A stretch of 64,000 nucleotides of DNA from Kallotenue papyrolyticum (GTDB lineage Bacteria > Chloroflexota > Chloroflexia > Chloroflexales > Kallotenuaceae), in assembly GCF_000526415.1 (NCBI RefSeq), contig NZ_JAGA01000002.1:186001-250000 (forward strand), read 5' to 3'. Below are positions 54,012-63,435 of this stretch, piece after piece. A program made the translations under genes and the position numbers. Each line of letters begins with the position of its first letter. Within the stretch, counting starts at the first letter, position 1. The notes beneath the pieces are model-generated. The model ran no database searches. It worked only from the letters and a program-made list of their open reading frames with translations, and had not been told where the DNA came from.

Positions 54012-54372
54012 GGGGATGTTTGGTTTCGACGGGGAGTTTGCGATCGTCGATTGCGAGCCGAGCCGCCCAGTCTCGTTAAAGGGGCACGCCAATAACTGGC
54101 AAGACTCATCGCGCGCCTGCAATGGCGCTGGCTGCCTAATTTAGCGTAGCCCGCCCGCCGCACCCTCAGCCCGATGGGGTCGGTTGGGCGTCAGACAGTC
54201 GGGCTGCGGCGACGCAGCTGCCTGCGAGCGTCGCCTAAGAGCAGCAGGCTGGTCTCCCACCAACGCTTCGTCTGTTGAGCGTCGGAGACGAGAAGCTAAT
54301 CAGCAGACTACGCTCGTAGATATCGGCGGTCAACCTCTCCGGACGCGGGTTCGAATCCCGCCATCTCCACCA
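54012..54372 (+). ncRNA. ssrA: tmRNA
   Basis: The RNA is about 361 bases. The 5' end GGGGATGTTTGGTTTCGACG is diagnostic. The 3' end carries a T-arm (GCGGGTTCGAATCCCGC), and CATCTCC pairs with GGGGATG to form a 7-bp tRNA-Ala-like acceptor stem. An encoded A-CCA follows. The tag frame ends GCG CTG GCT GCC TAA at 54125-54139 (-ALAA stop). Reading back gives a likely tag GTPITGKTHRAPAMALAA with the resume codon near 54083. tmRNA rescues stalled ribosomes with SmpB and marks products for proteolysis. Confidence 0.97.
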
Positions 54373-54378
54373 CTACAA

Positions 54379-54400
54379 GCGCGCGGCATATGCCGCGCGC
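54379..54400 (+). terminator. likely intrinsic terminator of ssrA
   Basis: A perfect GC-rich palindrome (9-bp stem, ATAT loop) lies 6 bases after the tmRNA CCA end and is followed by CATTGCTTTT. The stem plus T-rich tail fits rho-independent termination. Confidence 0.65.
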
Positions 54401-54551
54401 CATTGCTTTTCCAACCCGGGTGGAGGCTCATGCGCCGGCCCATGGCGCCGCCACGCCATGGGCCAAAGCGCGCGGGTCGTAGGGCTGCGTCGCCCAGGCC
54501 AGGTCGTCCCACCCCAGCCCCGCGCATCAGCGCCGGAAAATCGGCACTGAG

Positions 54552-54758
54552 CTACGCCAGCGGCGCGCCCTGCGAGGAGCGTACGCTGAGCAGTTCGATG
54601 CGGAAGTGCAGCACATCGTAGCAGAAGCCCCGCGGTGACCATGGCTCGCGCTCGGTGGTCGCTAGGGTTTCGAACTCCGCAATCAGTGCTTCGTCCAGCG
54701 CTACCTGCCGATCCCAAAAGTGTCAGTCCCACGGCATCAAATGCAGCAAGCGATTCAT
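54552..54758 (-). pseudogene. small decayed protein gene with an in-frame TGA
   Basis: On the minus strand an ATG at 54758 starts MNRLLHLMPWD, followed by an in-frame TGA at 54725-54723. The same frame then continues for 56 codons of protein-like sequence, including WDRQVALDEALIAEFETLA and FCYDVLHFRIELLSVRS, to a TAG at 54554-54552. The downstream part has normal genome-like composition and an amphipathic pattern. Without the TGA it would be a protein of about 68 residues. A nonsense mutation in a relic gene is most likely. No ribosome site is clear. It lies in the gap next to ssrA, a common integration site. Confidence 0.45.
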
Positions 54759-54935
54759 ATATCAGGTCTTCGACAAATAATCCACACTTATGAATAATTC
54801 GCCTCCATGGTACAGCGATTATAATCCCTGATCGAGACAATTTATGTAACAGTTGCATAAAATTTTGTAAACAACTTGTTAAAATTATCTTCACCAAACA
54901 TACACCAGACGGCATATGCTATACTGGTGCGCATA
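54740..54935. other. AT-rich island between ssrA and tctC
   Basis: About 200 bases here are strikingly AT-rich within a GC-rich genome, with runs such as AAAATTTTGTAAAC and TTGTTAAAATTATC. The gap 54373-54955 contains no intact gene. It holds the ssrA terminator, the decayed gene, this island and the upstream region of tctC (TATACT at 54920-54925). It may be a regulatory region that bends easily, or the scar of a foreign element next to ssrA. Confidence 0.75.
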
Positions 54936-54955
54936 ACCACAGCAGGAGGTTGCCC

Positions 54956-55981
54956 ATGCCACAGCGCAGAGGTTGGATGGCTCTTTGGCTCGTCGTCGGG
55001 CTGTTGGTAGCCTGCGGTGGGCAGGCCGGTTCCGGCGCCAGTCCGGCACCCGCTGCACCTGCCCCGGCAGGCTCACCGGCGCTGATCAATTACCCCGCGC
55101 AACCGATCGCGATCATGGCACCGGCCGCGCCCGGTGGCGGTTGGGACCAGACGGCGCGCGCCATGGCCGACGCGCTCAAGGCGGTGACGGGACAGAATGT
55201 CCAGGTGTACAACGTCCCCGGCGCCGGCGGCACGGTAGGCCTGGCGCAGTTCGTCAACGAGCACAGCGGTGATCCGCACCAGTTGATGGTGGCCGGTCTG
55301 GTGATGGTCGGCGCGATCCAGACCAACAAGTCGCCGGTGACGCTGGATCAGGTCACGCCGATCGCGGCGTTGACGGCGGAGGCCGAAGCGATCGTCGTGC
55401 CGGCCAACTCCAAGTATCAAACGCTGCAAGACCTGGTCAACGACTTCAAGGCCAATCCCACGGCGATCAGTTGGGGCGGTGGCTCGGCGGGCGGCACCGA
55501 TCACATTCTGGTCGGGCTGCTGGCCAAGGCCGTCGGTGTCGATGCCAAGCAGATCAACTACGTGGCCCACTCGGGCGGCGGCGAGGCGCTGGCGGCGATC
55601 CTCTCCGGCGCAGTGAGCGCGGGCGTGTCGAGCGTGTCGGAGTTCCGCGATCAGGTCGAGGCCGGGCAGTTGCGCTGGCTGGCCGTGTCGAGCGAGGAGC
55701 GCATCCCGGGCATCGACGCACCGACCATGCGCGAAGCGGGCGTGGATGTGGCGCTGATGAACTGGCGCGGTGTCTTTGCACCGCCGCAGCTCTCGCCCGA
55801 GCAGCAAAACGCGGTGGTGGGCCTGATCCAGCGCATGCACGACGCGCCGGAGTGGCAGCGCGCGCTGGAAAGCAACGGCTGGCAAGACTTCTTCAAGGCC
55901 GGTGGCGATTTCGCGACCTTCCTGAACGAGCAGCGCCAGGATATCGAAACCGTGCTGCGCGAGATCGGGCTGACCCCATGA
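54956..55981 (+). CDS. tctC: tripartite tricarboxylate transporter receptor lipoprotein (TctC/Bug family)
   Basis: The 341-residue protein has a signal with lipobox LLVAC at about residue 20, so it is a lipid-anchored receptor. The Bug-family core includes [37 protein letters not shown] and [19 protein letters not shown]. It captures carboxylates such as citrate outside the cell for TctAB, an ion-driven importer. ATG 54956 follows AGGAGG by 6 bases. It is first in the tctCBA operon and ends overlapping tctB by four bases. Confidence 0.93.
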   Translation: MPQRRGWMALWLVVGLLVACGGQAGSGASPAPAAPAPAGSPALINYPAQPIAIMAPAAPGGGWDQTARAMADALKAVTGQNVQVYNVPGAGGTVGLAQFVNEHSGDPHQLMVAGLVMVGAIQTNKSPVTLDQVTPIAALTAEAEAIVVPANSKYQTLQDLVNDFKANPTAISWGGGSAGGTDHILVGLLAKAVGVDAKQINYVAHSGGGEALAAILSGAVSAGVSSVSEFRDQVEAGQLRWLAVSSEERIPGIDAPTMREAGVDVALMNWRGVFAPPQLSPEQQNAVVGLIQRMHDAPEWQRALESNGWQDFFKAGGDFATFLNEQRQDIETVLREIGLTP

Positions 55982-56484
55982 GCGCCCGCGACGCATCCGG
56001 ACCAATGCGGCGGCAGCTGCGCGGACCGCGCTGGTTTGCCCTGGCACTGCTGGGCGCGAGTGGCGCGCTGCTGGTGGAGGCGCTGCGCATTCCGCAGGGC
56101 GGTGGCTACAGTGCGATCGGGCCGCGCTTCTTTCCGATCATCATCAGCGTGGGCCTGGCGCTGCTGAGTCTGCTGCTGCTGGCGCGCACCACGCTGTTGC
56201 CAGATGCGGGCTTGGCCGAGGCGGCGGCGACGGAAGCGGCCGCGACTCACTGGCCAACGGTCGGCCTGCTGGCGCTGGCGCTGATCGGCTATGCGCTGAC
56301 GCTGGGCCGGCTCGGCTATATTGTAGCCACCGCGCTCTTCTTTCCGCTCACGGCGCGCCTGCTGGGTAGCCGCCGGCCCGCGCGCGATGTGCTGATCGGC
56401 GTAGCGCTCAGCCTGGTGATCTACTACAGCTTCACGCGCTGGCTCGGCATCCGCCTGCCGGCGGGCGTGCTCGGCCTCTTCTGA
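55978..56484 (+). CDS. tctB: tripartite tricarboxylate transporter small membrane subunit (TctB/DUF1468)
   Basis: The 168-residue protein has four membrane helices, typical of TctB, with the family features [20 protein letters not shown] near residue 42 and an amphipathic middle. TctB stabilises the receptor-permease interaction. Its start overlaps the tctC stop (ATGA) and tctA follows after 16 bases, so the three subunits are translationally linked. The middle loop is rich in Ala/Glu. Confidence 0.9.
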   Translation: MSARDASGPMRRQLRGPRWFALALLGASGALLVEALRIPQGGGYSAIGPRFFPIIISVGLALLSLLLLARTTLLPDAGLAEAAATEAAATHWPTVGLLALALIGYALTLGRLGYIVATALFFPLTARLLGSRRPARDVLIGVALSLVIYYSFTRWLGIRLPAGVLGLF

Positions 56485-56500
56485 ACGCGGGAGCGCAGCC

Positions 56501-58039
56501 ATGGATCTACTGGCCCACCTGCTCAACGGCTTCGCCACCGCGCTGACACCCCACAACCTGCTGCTGGCAGCCATCGGTGTGACGCTCGGCACGCTGGTGG
56601 GCGTGCTGCCCGGCATCGGCCCGGCGTTGACGGTGGCGCTGCTGCTGCCCCTGACCTATGCCTTTGATCCGATCGGGGCATTTATTATGTTCGCCGGCAT
56701 CTACTACGGCGGCATGTATGGCGGCTCGACGACCTCGATCCTGCTCAACACGCCCGGCGAGTCGGCCTCGGTGGCGACGACCTTCGAGGGCTTTCAGATG
56801 GCCAAAGCGGGACGCGGCGGCGCGGCGCTGGCGACGGCGGCGCTCGGCTCGTTTGTGGCCGGCACGCTCTCGACGCTGGCGCTAACCTTTGTTGCGCCGC
56901 TGATCGCCAACGTGGCGCTGCTATTCCAACCGGCAGACTACTTTGCGCTAACCGTGCTGGCCTTCGTCAGCGTCACGGCGCTGGTGGGCCGTTCGCTGCT
57001 GCGCGGCATGATCAGCCTGTTCATCGGCCTGTTCATCGGGCTGATCGGCATCGATGTGCTGAGTGGGCAGGCGCGCTTCACCTTCGGCGTGGTCGAGCTG
57101 CTGGATGGTCTGGACATCGTGGTGGTGGCGGTGGGGCTGTTCGCCGTGGGCGAGGCGCTTTATGTCGCATCGCGGCTACGCCACACCCACGAGGAGATCG
57201 TGCCGGTGCGCGGCGGCGTGTGGATGACGCGCGAGGAGTGGCGGCGCTCGTGGCGACCCTGGCTGCGCGGCGCGCTGATCGGCTTTCCGCTGGGCGCACT
57301 GCCCGCCGGCGGTGCCGAAATCCCTACTTTCTTGAGCTATGCCCTGGAGAAGCGCCTGTCCCAACAGCGCCACGAGTTCGGCCATGGCGCGATCGAGGGC
57401 GTGGCCGGCCCCGAAGCGGCCAATAATGCCGCTTTTTCAGGCGTGTTGGTGCCACTGCTGACCCTGGGCATTCCCACCTCGGCTACGGCGGCGATCCTGC
57501 TGGCGGCCTTCCAGATCTACAATCTGCAGCCCGGTCCCCTCTTGTTCCGCAACGCGCCCGATCTGGTCTGGGCGCTGATCGCCAGCCTGTACATCGGCAA
57601 TGTGATGCTGCTGATCCTCAATCTGCCGCTGATCCGCATCTGGGTGCTGCTGCTGGCGATCCCGCGCGCCGTGCTCTATGCGGCGATCCTGGTCTTTGCC
57701 ACGCTGGGGGTCTATAGCATCGCCAACAGCGCCGTGGATGTGCTGGTGATGTATGCCATCGGCGCACTGGGCTTCCTGATGCGCCGCTATGATTTTCCAG
57801 TGGGACCCACGGTGCTGGGCGTGATCCTGATGCCGCTGGCCGAAGCACAGTTCCGGCGCGCGCTGTCGATCAGCCAGGGCGACCTGACGGTCTTTGTGCG
57901 CCGACCGCTGTCGCTGGCGTTGCTGCTGGCGGCGCTGGCGGCGCTGCTGCTGCCCTACCTGCCGGCGCTGATCGCACGCCTGCGCGGACAACCGACCACC
58001 GGCGGACGCCTCATCTTCGGTGAAGGCCGCGAGGATTGA
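56501..58039 (+). CDS. tctA: tripartite tricarboxylate transporter large permease subunit (TctA)
   Basis: The 512-residue protein has about eleven membrane helices. TctA landmarks are [42 protein letters not shown], and [19 protein letters not shown] with [16 protein letters not shown]. It moves the carboxylate across the membrane with Na+ or H+. Adjacent pckG suggests that imported C4 or C6 acids enter metabolism through oxaloacetate and PEP. Confidence 0.95.
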   Translation: MDLLAHLLNGFATALTPHNLLLAAIGVTLGTLVGVLPGIGPALTVALLLPLTYAFDPIGAFIMFAGIYYGGMYGGSTTSILLNTPGESASVATTFEGFQMAKAGRGGAALATAALGSFVAGTLSTLALTFVAPLIANVALLFQPADYFALTVLAFVSVTALVGRSLLRGMISLFIGLFIGLIGIDVLSGQARFTFGVVELLDGLDIVVVAVGLFAVGEALYVASRLRHTHEEIVPVRGGVWMTREEWRRSWRPWLRGALIGFPLGALPAGGAEIPTFLSYALEKRLSQQRHEFGHGAIEGVAGPEAANNAAFSGVLVPLLTLGIPTSATAAILLAAFQIYNLQPGPLLFRNAPDLVWALIASLYIGNVMLLILNLPLIRIWVLLLAIPRAVLYAAILVFATLGVYSIANSAVDVLVMYAIGALGFLMRRYDFPVGPTVLGVILMPLAEAQFRRALSISQGDLTVFVRRPLSLALLLAALAALLLPYLPALIARLRGQPTTGGRLIFGEGRED

Positions 58040-58121
58040 GCGCACGCCGCGGATCATCGGCAGGTGGTGTGCTACGACTAATCGACCGGACAGTAGCTGC
58101 CACCTCGGACGTAAGCTATTC

Positions 58122-58127
58122 TATAAT
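58122..58127 (+). promoter_or_regulatory. putative -10 box of pckG
   Basis: TATAAT stands 100 bases before the pckG start and just before a large inverted repeat. No good -35 box precedes it, suggesting that an activator is needed or that the downstream repeat controls expression. Confidence 0.45.
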
Positions 58128-58131
58128 ACAG

Positions 58132-58166
58132 GAGCGCGCATGCAATAGAATAGCGCATGCGCGCTC
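58132..58166 (+). promoter_or_regulatory. 12-bp inverted repeat at the 5' end of the pckG transcript
   Basis: GAGCGCGCATGC (58132-58143) and its exact complement GCATGCGCGCTC (58155-58166) flank an 11-base loop AATAGAATAGC. The first arm begins 5 bases after the TATAAT, so it covers the predicted transcription start. It would block polymerase if bound by a dimeric repressor, or form a hairpin at the extreme 5' end of the mRNA. Confidence 0.7.
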
Positions 58167-58226
58167 TGGGCGCCGACGCGCTGCGCGCGGGCCGCGCCCG
58201 GCTGAGCTGTCTGCGAGGAGGCAAGC

Positions 58227-60071
58227 ATGGAATTGCGTTTTCCCCCGTATGTCACCAACCGTCGCCTGCGCGCTTGGATCGAGGAAATGGTCGCCCTGTG
58301 CAAGCCCGACGCGGTGCACTGGTGCGATGGCTCGCAGGAGGAGTACGAGGCGCTCTGCGAGCAGTTGGTGCGTACGGGAACCTTTATCCGCCTCAACCCT
58401 GAGAAGCGTCCCAACAGCTTTCTGGCGCGCTCCGATCCCAGCGATGTTGCGCGCGTCGAGGATCGCACCTTTATCTGCAGCCTGAGTAAAAGCGACGCGG
58501 GCCCGACCAACAACTGGATGGATCCGCGCGAGATGAAGGCGATCCTGCGCGGGCTGTTTGACGGCGCCATGCGCGGACGAACGATGTACGTCGTGCCCTT
58601 CAGCATGGGGCCGCTCGGCTCGCCGATCGCCCACATCGGCGTGGAGCTGACCGACTCACCCTATGTCGCCGTGAGCATGCGCATCATGACGCGCATGGGC
58701 CGCCAGGTGTACGAGGTGCTGGGCGCGGACGGCGAGTTCGTGCCCTGCCTGCACTCGGTGGGCATGCCGCTGGCGCCGGGCCAGCCGGACGTGCCCTGGC
58801 CCTGCAACAAAGAGCACAAATACATTGTGCACTTTCCCGAAGAGCGCGCGATCTGGTCATATGGCAGCGGCTACGGCGGCAACGCGCTGCTGGGCAAGAA
58901 GTGCTTCGCGCTGCGCATCGCCTCGGTGCTGGCGCGCGACGAGGGCTGGCTGGCCGAGCATATGTTGATCCTGGGCGTCGAAGACCCGCGCGGCAAGAAG
59001 ACCTATGTTGCGGCAGCCTTTCCCAGCGCCTGTGGCAAGACCAACTTCGCCATGCTGATCCCGCCGCCGGAGTTCCAGGCCGAGGGCTGGAAGGTCACCA
59101 CCGTCGGCGACGATATCGCCTGGATCAAGCCGGGAGCGGATGGCCGCATCTACGCCATCAACCCCGAGGCGGGCTTGTTCGGCGTCGCGCCGGGCACCTC
59201 GCCGCGCTCCAACCCCAACGCCATCGTCACCATCGCGCGCAACACGATCTTCACCAACGTGGCGCTGACCGAGGACGGTGATGTCTGGTGGGAGGGACTC
59301 ACGCCCGAACCGCCGGCGCGGCTGATCGACTGGCAGGGCCAGCCCTGGACACCCGACGCAGGCCGGCCGGCGGCGCATCCCAACGCGCGCTTCACCGCAC
59401 CGCTCAGTCAGTGCCCGTCGATCGATCCCGAATACGACAATCCGCGCGGCGTGCCGATCTCGGCCTTTATCTTCGGTGGCCGACGCTCAGAGGTGGTGCC
59501 GCTGGTCTATCAGGCCTTCAACTGGAACTATGGCGTGTACGCCGCCGCCACGATGGGCTCGGAGACCACCGCCGCTGCGACCGGCGCCGTAGGCCAAGTG
59601 CGCCGCGATCCGATGGCCATGCTGCCCTTCTGCGGCTACCACATGGGCGACTACTTCAACCACTGGCTGCAGTTCGGGCGGCAGATCGCCCACCCGCCGC
59701 GCATCTTCTGCGTCAACTGGTTCCGCCGTGACGAGCAGGGCCGCTTTCTGTGGCCGGGCTTTGGTGATAATATGCGCGTGCTCAAATGGATCGTCGAGCG
59801 CGCGCAGGGACGCGCCATCGGCATCGAAAGCCCGATCGGCTGGATGCCGCGCTACGAGGATCTCGACTGGCGTGGCCTGGACTTCGCGCCCGACCAGTTC
59901 CGCCAACTGATGGCCGTCGACCGCGAGCAGTGGGTCCGGGAGATCCAATCGCATGACGAATTGTTTCTGAGGTTGTATGATCGTCTGCCGAAGGAATTGA
60001 TCTTTCTGCGCGAGCTGATCCTGTCCAGCCTGTGGCGCGCGCCGGAGCACTGGGGCCTGGCGCCGGAGTAG
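58227..60071 (+). CDS. pckG: phosphoenolpyruvate carboxykinase (GTP)
   Basis: This gluconeogenic enzyme turns oxaloacetate and GTP into PEP, CO2 and GDP. The 614-residue length fits the GTP class rather than the 540-residue ATP class. Diagnostic blocks are [30 protein letters not shown], the P-loop [17 protein letters not shown] with the hyper-reactive Cys, and DDIAWIK for metal binding. AGGAGG precedes the ATG. It lies between the tct operon and phosphofructokinase. Confidence 0.97.
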   Translation: MELRFPPYVTNRRLRAWIEEMVALCKPDAVHWCDGSQEEYEALCEQLVRTGTFIRLNPEKRPNSFLARSDPSDVARVEDRTFICSLSKSDAGPTNNWMDPREMKAILRGLFDGAMRGRTMYVVPFSMGPLGSPIAHIGVELTDSPYVAVSMRIMTRMGRQVYEVLGADGEFVPCLHSVGMPLAPGQPDVPWPCNKEHKYIVHFPEERAIWSYGSGYGGNALLGKKCFALRIASVLARDEGWLAEHMLILGVEDPRGKKTYVAAAFPSACGKTNFAMLIPPPEFQAEGWKVTTVGDDIAWIKPGADGRIYAINPEAGLFGVAPGTSPRSNPNAIVTIARNTIFTNVALTEDGDVWWEGLTPEPPARLIDWQGQPWTPDAGRPAAHPNARFTAPLSQCPSIDPEYDNPRGVPISAFIFGGRRSEVVPLVYQAFNWNYGVYAAATMGSETTAAATGAVGQVRRDPMAMLPFCGYHMGDYFNHWLQFGRQIAHPPRIFCVNWFRRDEQGRFLWPGFGDNMRVLKWIVERAQGRAIGIESPIGWMPRYEDLDWRGLDFAPDQFRQLMAVDREQWVREIQSHDELFLRLYDRLPKELIFLRELILSSLWRAPEHWGLAPE

Positions 60072-60183
60072 CCGGCAGCGCCGATCAATGTCGATCGACT
60101 CACCCCGCCACGCGGCGCGCGTGCGGCGTGAGTCGTCGTTGTTTGGCGGGATCGCCGCACAGCAGAACACAACGGACGGGAGC

Positions 60184-62415
60184 ATGAGCACAACTCCTCT
60201 GGCGATCGGCGTGTTGACCAGCGGCGGCGACGCGCCGGGCATGAACGCAGCTCTCCGCGCCGTGGCGCGCACCGCGCTGAGTCGTGGCGCGCAGGTGTGG
60301 GCCATTCGCGAAGGCTATCAGGGCCTGGTGCAGGGCGGCGATCTGATTCGGCGCCTGCGCTGGAACGATGTCGGCGGGATCATGTACCGCGGCGGCACGG
60401 TGATCGGCACGGCGCGCTCGGCAGCGTTTCGTACCCGCGAGGGACGGTTGGCGGCGGCGCGCAATCTGGTGGAGCGCGGCATCGACCGGCTGGTAGTGAT
60501 CGGCGGCGACGGCAGCCTGACCGGCGCGCATATCTTCCGCCAGGAGTGGCCCGCGTTGCTGGATGAGCTGGTCGCACAGCAGCACATCAGCCGCGCGCAG
60601 GCTGAACGCCACGGCACGCTCTATGTGGTGGGGCTGGCCGGCTCGATCGACAACGACTTCTATGGCACCGACATGACCATCGGCGCCGACTCGGCGCTGC
60701 AGCGCATCACCGCGGCGATCGACGCGATCAGCAGCACAGCGGCCAGCCATCAGCGCACCTTTGTGATCGAGGTGATGGGTCGCCACTGCGGCTACCTGGC
60801 GTTGATGAGCGCCGTCAGCGGCGGCGCCGACTACGTCCTGATCCCAGAACGCCCTCCTGCCAGCGACGACTGGGAGAGCGAGATGTGCGAGCTGATCCGC
60901 GCCGGACGCCGCGCCGGACGTCGCGATAGCCTGGTGATCGTCGCCGAGGGCGCGTGCGACCGCCATGGCCAGCCGATCAGCAGCGCGTATGTGCGCCAGG
61001 TGCTGGAAGAGCGGCTGGGCGAGGATACGCGCGTGACGATCCTGGGCCATGTGCAGCGCGGCGGTGCGCCAAGCGCCTTCGACCGCTGGATGGGCACGCT
61101 GGTCGGGCATGCCGCGGTCGAGGAGCTGCTGAGCGCCACGCCGGAGCGCGAACCGCAGTTGATCGGCATGCGCTACAACCGCATCCGGCGCTCGCCGCTG
61201 ATGGAGTGCGTCGAGACGACACGCACCATCACGCGGCTGATCGCCGAGCAGCAGTACGATCGGGCCATGGAGCTGCGCGGCGGCAGCTTCACCGAGATGT
61301 TCAACACCTTCCAGGCGCTGGCGCAGGCCCTGCCCACGGTAACGCAGGCGGAACGCCGTCGCCTGGCGGTGATGCACGCCGGCGCGCCCGCACCGGGCAT
61401 GAACGCGGCGGTGCGCGCAGCAGTGCGCTTCGGCCTCGATCGCGGGCACTGCATGCTGGCAGTGCGCAACGGCTTCGACGGACTGATCGCCGGGCGCATC
61501 GAAGAGCTAGATTGGGGCGGTGTGGACGGTTGGGTCTCAGAGGGCGGCGCCGAGCTGGGCACAACGCGCACCGTGCCCGGTCGGCAAGGGCTGTACGCTA
61601 TTGCACGCGCGATCGAAACCCATCGCATCGACGGCCTGCTGATCATCGGCGGCTGGGAGGCCTACGAGGCGGCCTACACCATGTACCGCGAGCGCGAAAG
61701 CTTCCCCGCCTTCAACCTCCCGGTGATCTGCCTGCCGGCCTCGATCTCCAACAACCTGCCCGGCTCGGAGTTGAGCATCGGCGCCGATACGGCGCTCAAC
61801 ACCATCGTCGAAGCCATCGATAAGATTAAGCAATCGGCAGTCGCGTCGCGGCGCTGCTTCGTCGTCGAGGTGATGGGTCGCCACTGCGGCTACCTGGCGC
61901 TGATGAGCGGCCTGGCGACCGGCGCGGAGCGCGTCTATCTGCCCGAAGAGGGCATTCGCCTGCGCGATCTGGAAACCGACCTGGCCGGCATGATCGAGGA
62001 CTTCCGGCGCGGCAAGCGCCTGAGTCTGGTAATTCGCAACGAACATGCCAATCCGCTCTACACCACCGATTTCATCCGCGCGCTGTTCGAGGAGGAAGGG
62101 CGCGACCTGTTCGACGCGCGGCAGGCGATCCTGGGCCACCTGCAGGAAGGTGGCAATCCCTCGCCCTTTGATCGCATCCAGGCCACGCGACTGGCGGCGC
62201 GCTGTATCGGCTTTCTGAGCGAGGCGCTAGCGCGCAACACCGCCGACTACGCCTTCATCGGATTTATCGGCGGCCGCGTGACAATCACCAACATGGAGGA
62301 GTGGCCGCGCATGATCGATGCCGAGCATCGGCGGCCCAAGACGCAGTGGTGGCTCGAACTGCGGCCGATCGCCCGCGAGCTGACACGGCCGGGCGCGACA
62401 CAGAACGGCGAGTGA
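60184..62415 (+). CDS. two-domain (eukaryote-like) ATP-dependent 6-phosphofructokinase
   Basis: The 743-residue protein is two fused PFK halves, about twice the usual bacterial 320. The N-half is catalytic: GVLTSGGDAPGMNAALRA, VVIGGDGSLTGA, GSIDNDF with base Asp156, and MGRHCGYLALM. The C-half (from about residue 395) repeats AGAPAPGMNAAVRAA but has IIGGWEAYEA in place of GGDG. It has ASISNNLPGSE with Ser/Asn in place of the catalytic Asp, and it keeps MGRHCGYLALM. Animal and fungal PFKs follow this same plan with an allosteric C-half. It phosphorylates fructose 6-phosphate. The ATG at 60184 follows GGGAG. Confidence 0.93.
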   Translation: MSTTPLAIGVLTSGGDAPGMNAALRAVARTALSRGAQVWAIREGYQGLVQGGDLIRRLRWNDVGGIMYRGGTVIGTARSAAFRTREGRLAAARNLVERGIDRLVVIGGDGSLTGAHIFRQEWPALLDELVAQQHISRAQAERHGTLYVVGLAGSIDNDFYGTDMTIGADSALQRITAAIDAISSTAASHQRTFVIEVMGRHCGYLALMSAVSGGADYVLIPERPPASDDWESEMCELIRAGRRAGRRDSLVIVAEGACDRHGQPISSAYVRQVLEERLGEDTRVTILGHVQRGGAPSAFDRWMGTLVGHAAVEELLSATPEREPQLIGMRYNRIRRSPLMECVETTRTITRLIAEQQYDRAMELRGGSFTEMFNTFQALAQALPTVTQAERRRLAVMHAGAPAPGMNAAVRAAVRFGLDRGHCMLAVRNGFDGLIAGRIEELDWGGVDGWVSEGGAELGTTRTVPGRQGLYAIARAIETHRIDGLLIIGGWEAYEAAYTMYRERESFPAFNLPVICLPASISNNLPGSELSIGADTALNTIVEAIDKIKQSAVASRRCFVVEVMGRHCGYLALMSGLATGAERVYLPEEGIRLRDLETDLAGMIEDFRRGKRLSLVIRNEHANPLYTTDFIRALFEEEGRDLFDARQAILGHLQEGGNPSPFDRIQATRLAARCIGFLSEALARNTADYAFIGFIGGRVTITNMEEWPRMIDAEHRRPKTQWWLELRPIARELTRPGATQNGE

Positions 62416-62423
62416 GCGGCGGC

Positions 62424-63368
62424 TCAGGCGGCTTCGGGACGGGACGCGCGCTCGTCCGGCGGCGCTGCCGCGCGCGCGCCGTCCAGACCGGTCATACCCA
62501 ACACCACCTGCACCTCGCCGGTGCGTCGAAAGCCGAACCATTCATAGAGCCGCTGCGCGGCAGTGTTGTGGTGCTGGGTGTTGAGCGACAGCACCTCGAC
62601 CTGCCGGCTGCGACAGAAGCGCACCACTTCGGCCAGCAGACGCACGCCGATGCCCCGGCCCTGGAAGGCGGGATCGACGGCGATGCGCACCAGGTGGGCG
62701 CGCAGCCCGGCCTCGTGCAGCGAGACGTAGCTGTAGCCGACGATCTGCTGCTGCCACTCGGCGACGCTGAAGTAGGGGCCGTAGCACAGCGCCGGCGCCA
62801 GGATCTCGCGCCCCTTGCCCCATGGCGGCGGAAAACAGCGCGCGTCGAGCTGGAGCACCGCCGTCAGGTCTTCGGGCCGTGCCCGGCGCACAACCACAAA
62901 CGGATTACCGGTGGAGGGAACCTCCATGCGCTCTTTGCTGTAGCCCCACACCTCCATGATCGGCGCGTAACCGGCCAGCTCCAGCCCGGCGCGCAACCAG
63001 GGATCGTTCCAGGGGCTGAGCGTGATGTAGAGCGCGCTGATGCCCCGCGTCGGCAGCAGGCTATGCAACTGGCGCACCAGCAACGGCAGCGCCGTGCGCG
63101 CGTCAAGACGGCTATCGAGCAGCACGTTGCGCAACCAGGCGTTGGGCGGCAAGCGCCAGCCCGCCTGGGCCAAGCCCACCACCCGACCGGCATGCTCCAG
63201 CACCACCGTCGGCTCGCTGTGAAGCAGCTCGACCACGTCGTCGCTCTCTGTGGTCAAATAGCGACGCGTCGCCCGTTGCGCCAGTAAGGCCACCGCCGTC
63301 TGATCATGGGCCGCAGCCGGCCGCACCAGCAGGTCGCGGCGCTCGAATGGCCGACGAAAAAAGGACAT
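62424..63368 (-). CDS. double GNAT-domain acetyltransferase
   Basis: The 314-residue protein carries two GNAT folds. The N-terminal one (about residues 15-150) is degenerate, without an obvious acetyl-CoA loop. The C-terminal one (160-300) has VRIAVDPAFQGRGIGVRLLA (motif A) and NTAAQRLYEWFGFRRTG (motif B). Two-domain GNATs include mycothiol synthase-like proteins, where only one domain binds acetyl-CoA productively. The substrate is unknown. ATG 63368 is chosen. It converges with phosphofructokinase, 8 bases apart. Confidence 0.85.
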   Translation of the reverse strand: MSFFRRPFERRDLLVRPAAAHDQTAVALLAQRATRRYLTTESDDVVELLHSEPTVVLEHAGRVVGLAQAGWRLPPNAWLRNVLLDSRLDARTALPLLVRQLHSLLPTRGISALYITLSPWNDPWLRAGLELAGYAPIMEVWGYSKERMEVPSTGNPFVVVRRARPEDLTAVLQLDARCFPPPWGKGREILAPALCYGPYFSVAEWQQQIVGYSYVSLHEAGLRAHLVRIAVDPAFQGRGIGVRLLAEVVRFCRSRQVEVLSLNTQHHNTAAQRLYEWFGFRRTGEVQVVLGMTGLDGARAAAPPDERASRPEAA

Positions 63369-63397
63369 ACCCCGCCCGTTTCGCTCCCTTCTGTGCG

Positions 63398-63403
63398 TAT
63401 AAT
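63398..63403 (+). promoter_or_regulatory. putative -10 box of the ABC importer ATPase
   Basis: TATAAT lies 32 bases before the ATG at 63436, between divergent genes. No -35 box is clear. Confidence 0.4.
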
Positions 63404-63435
63404 ACCATGCTGGTGATGCCGATACAGGACGGCGC

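Noticed and set aside
54373-54915. 180-codon minus-strand frame in the ssrA-tctC gap
   Set aside because: Composition changes abruptly along it, it crosses the terminator side of ssrA, and a different frame (54552-54758) carries the protein-like signal.
60100-61449. 449-codon minus-strand frame opposite phosphofructokinase
   Set aside because: Low-complexity His/Arg/Ala-rich translation without ribosome site; shadow of the PFK codon pattern.
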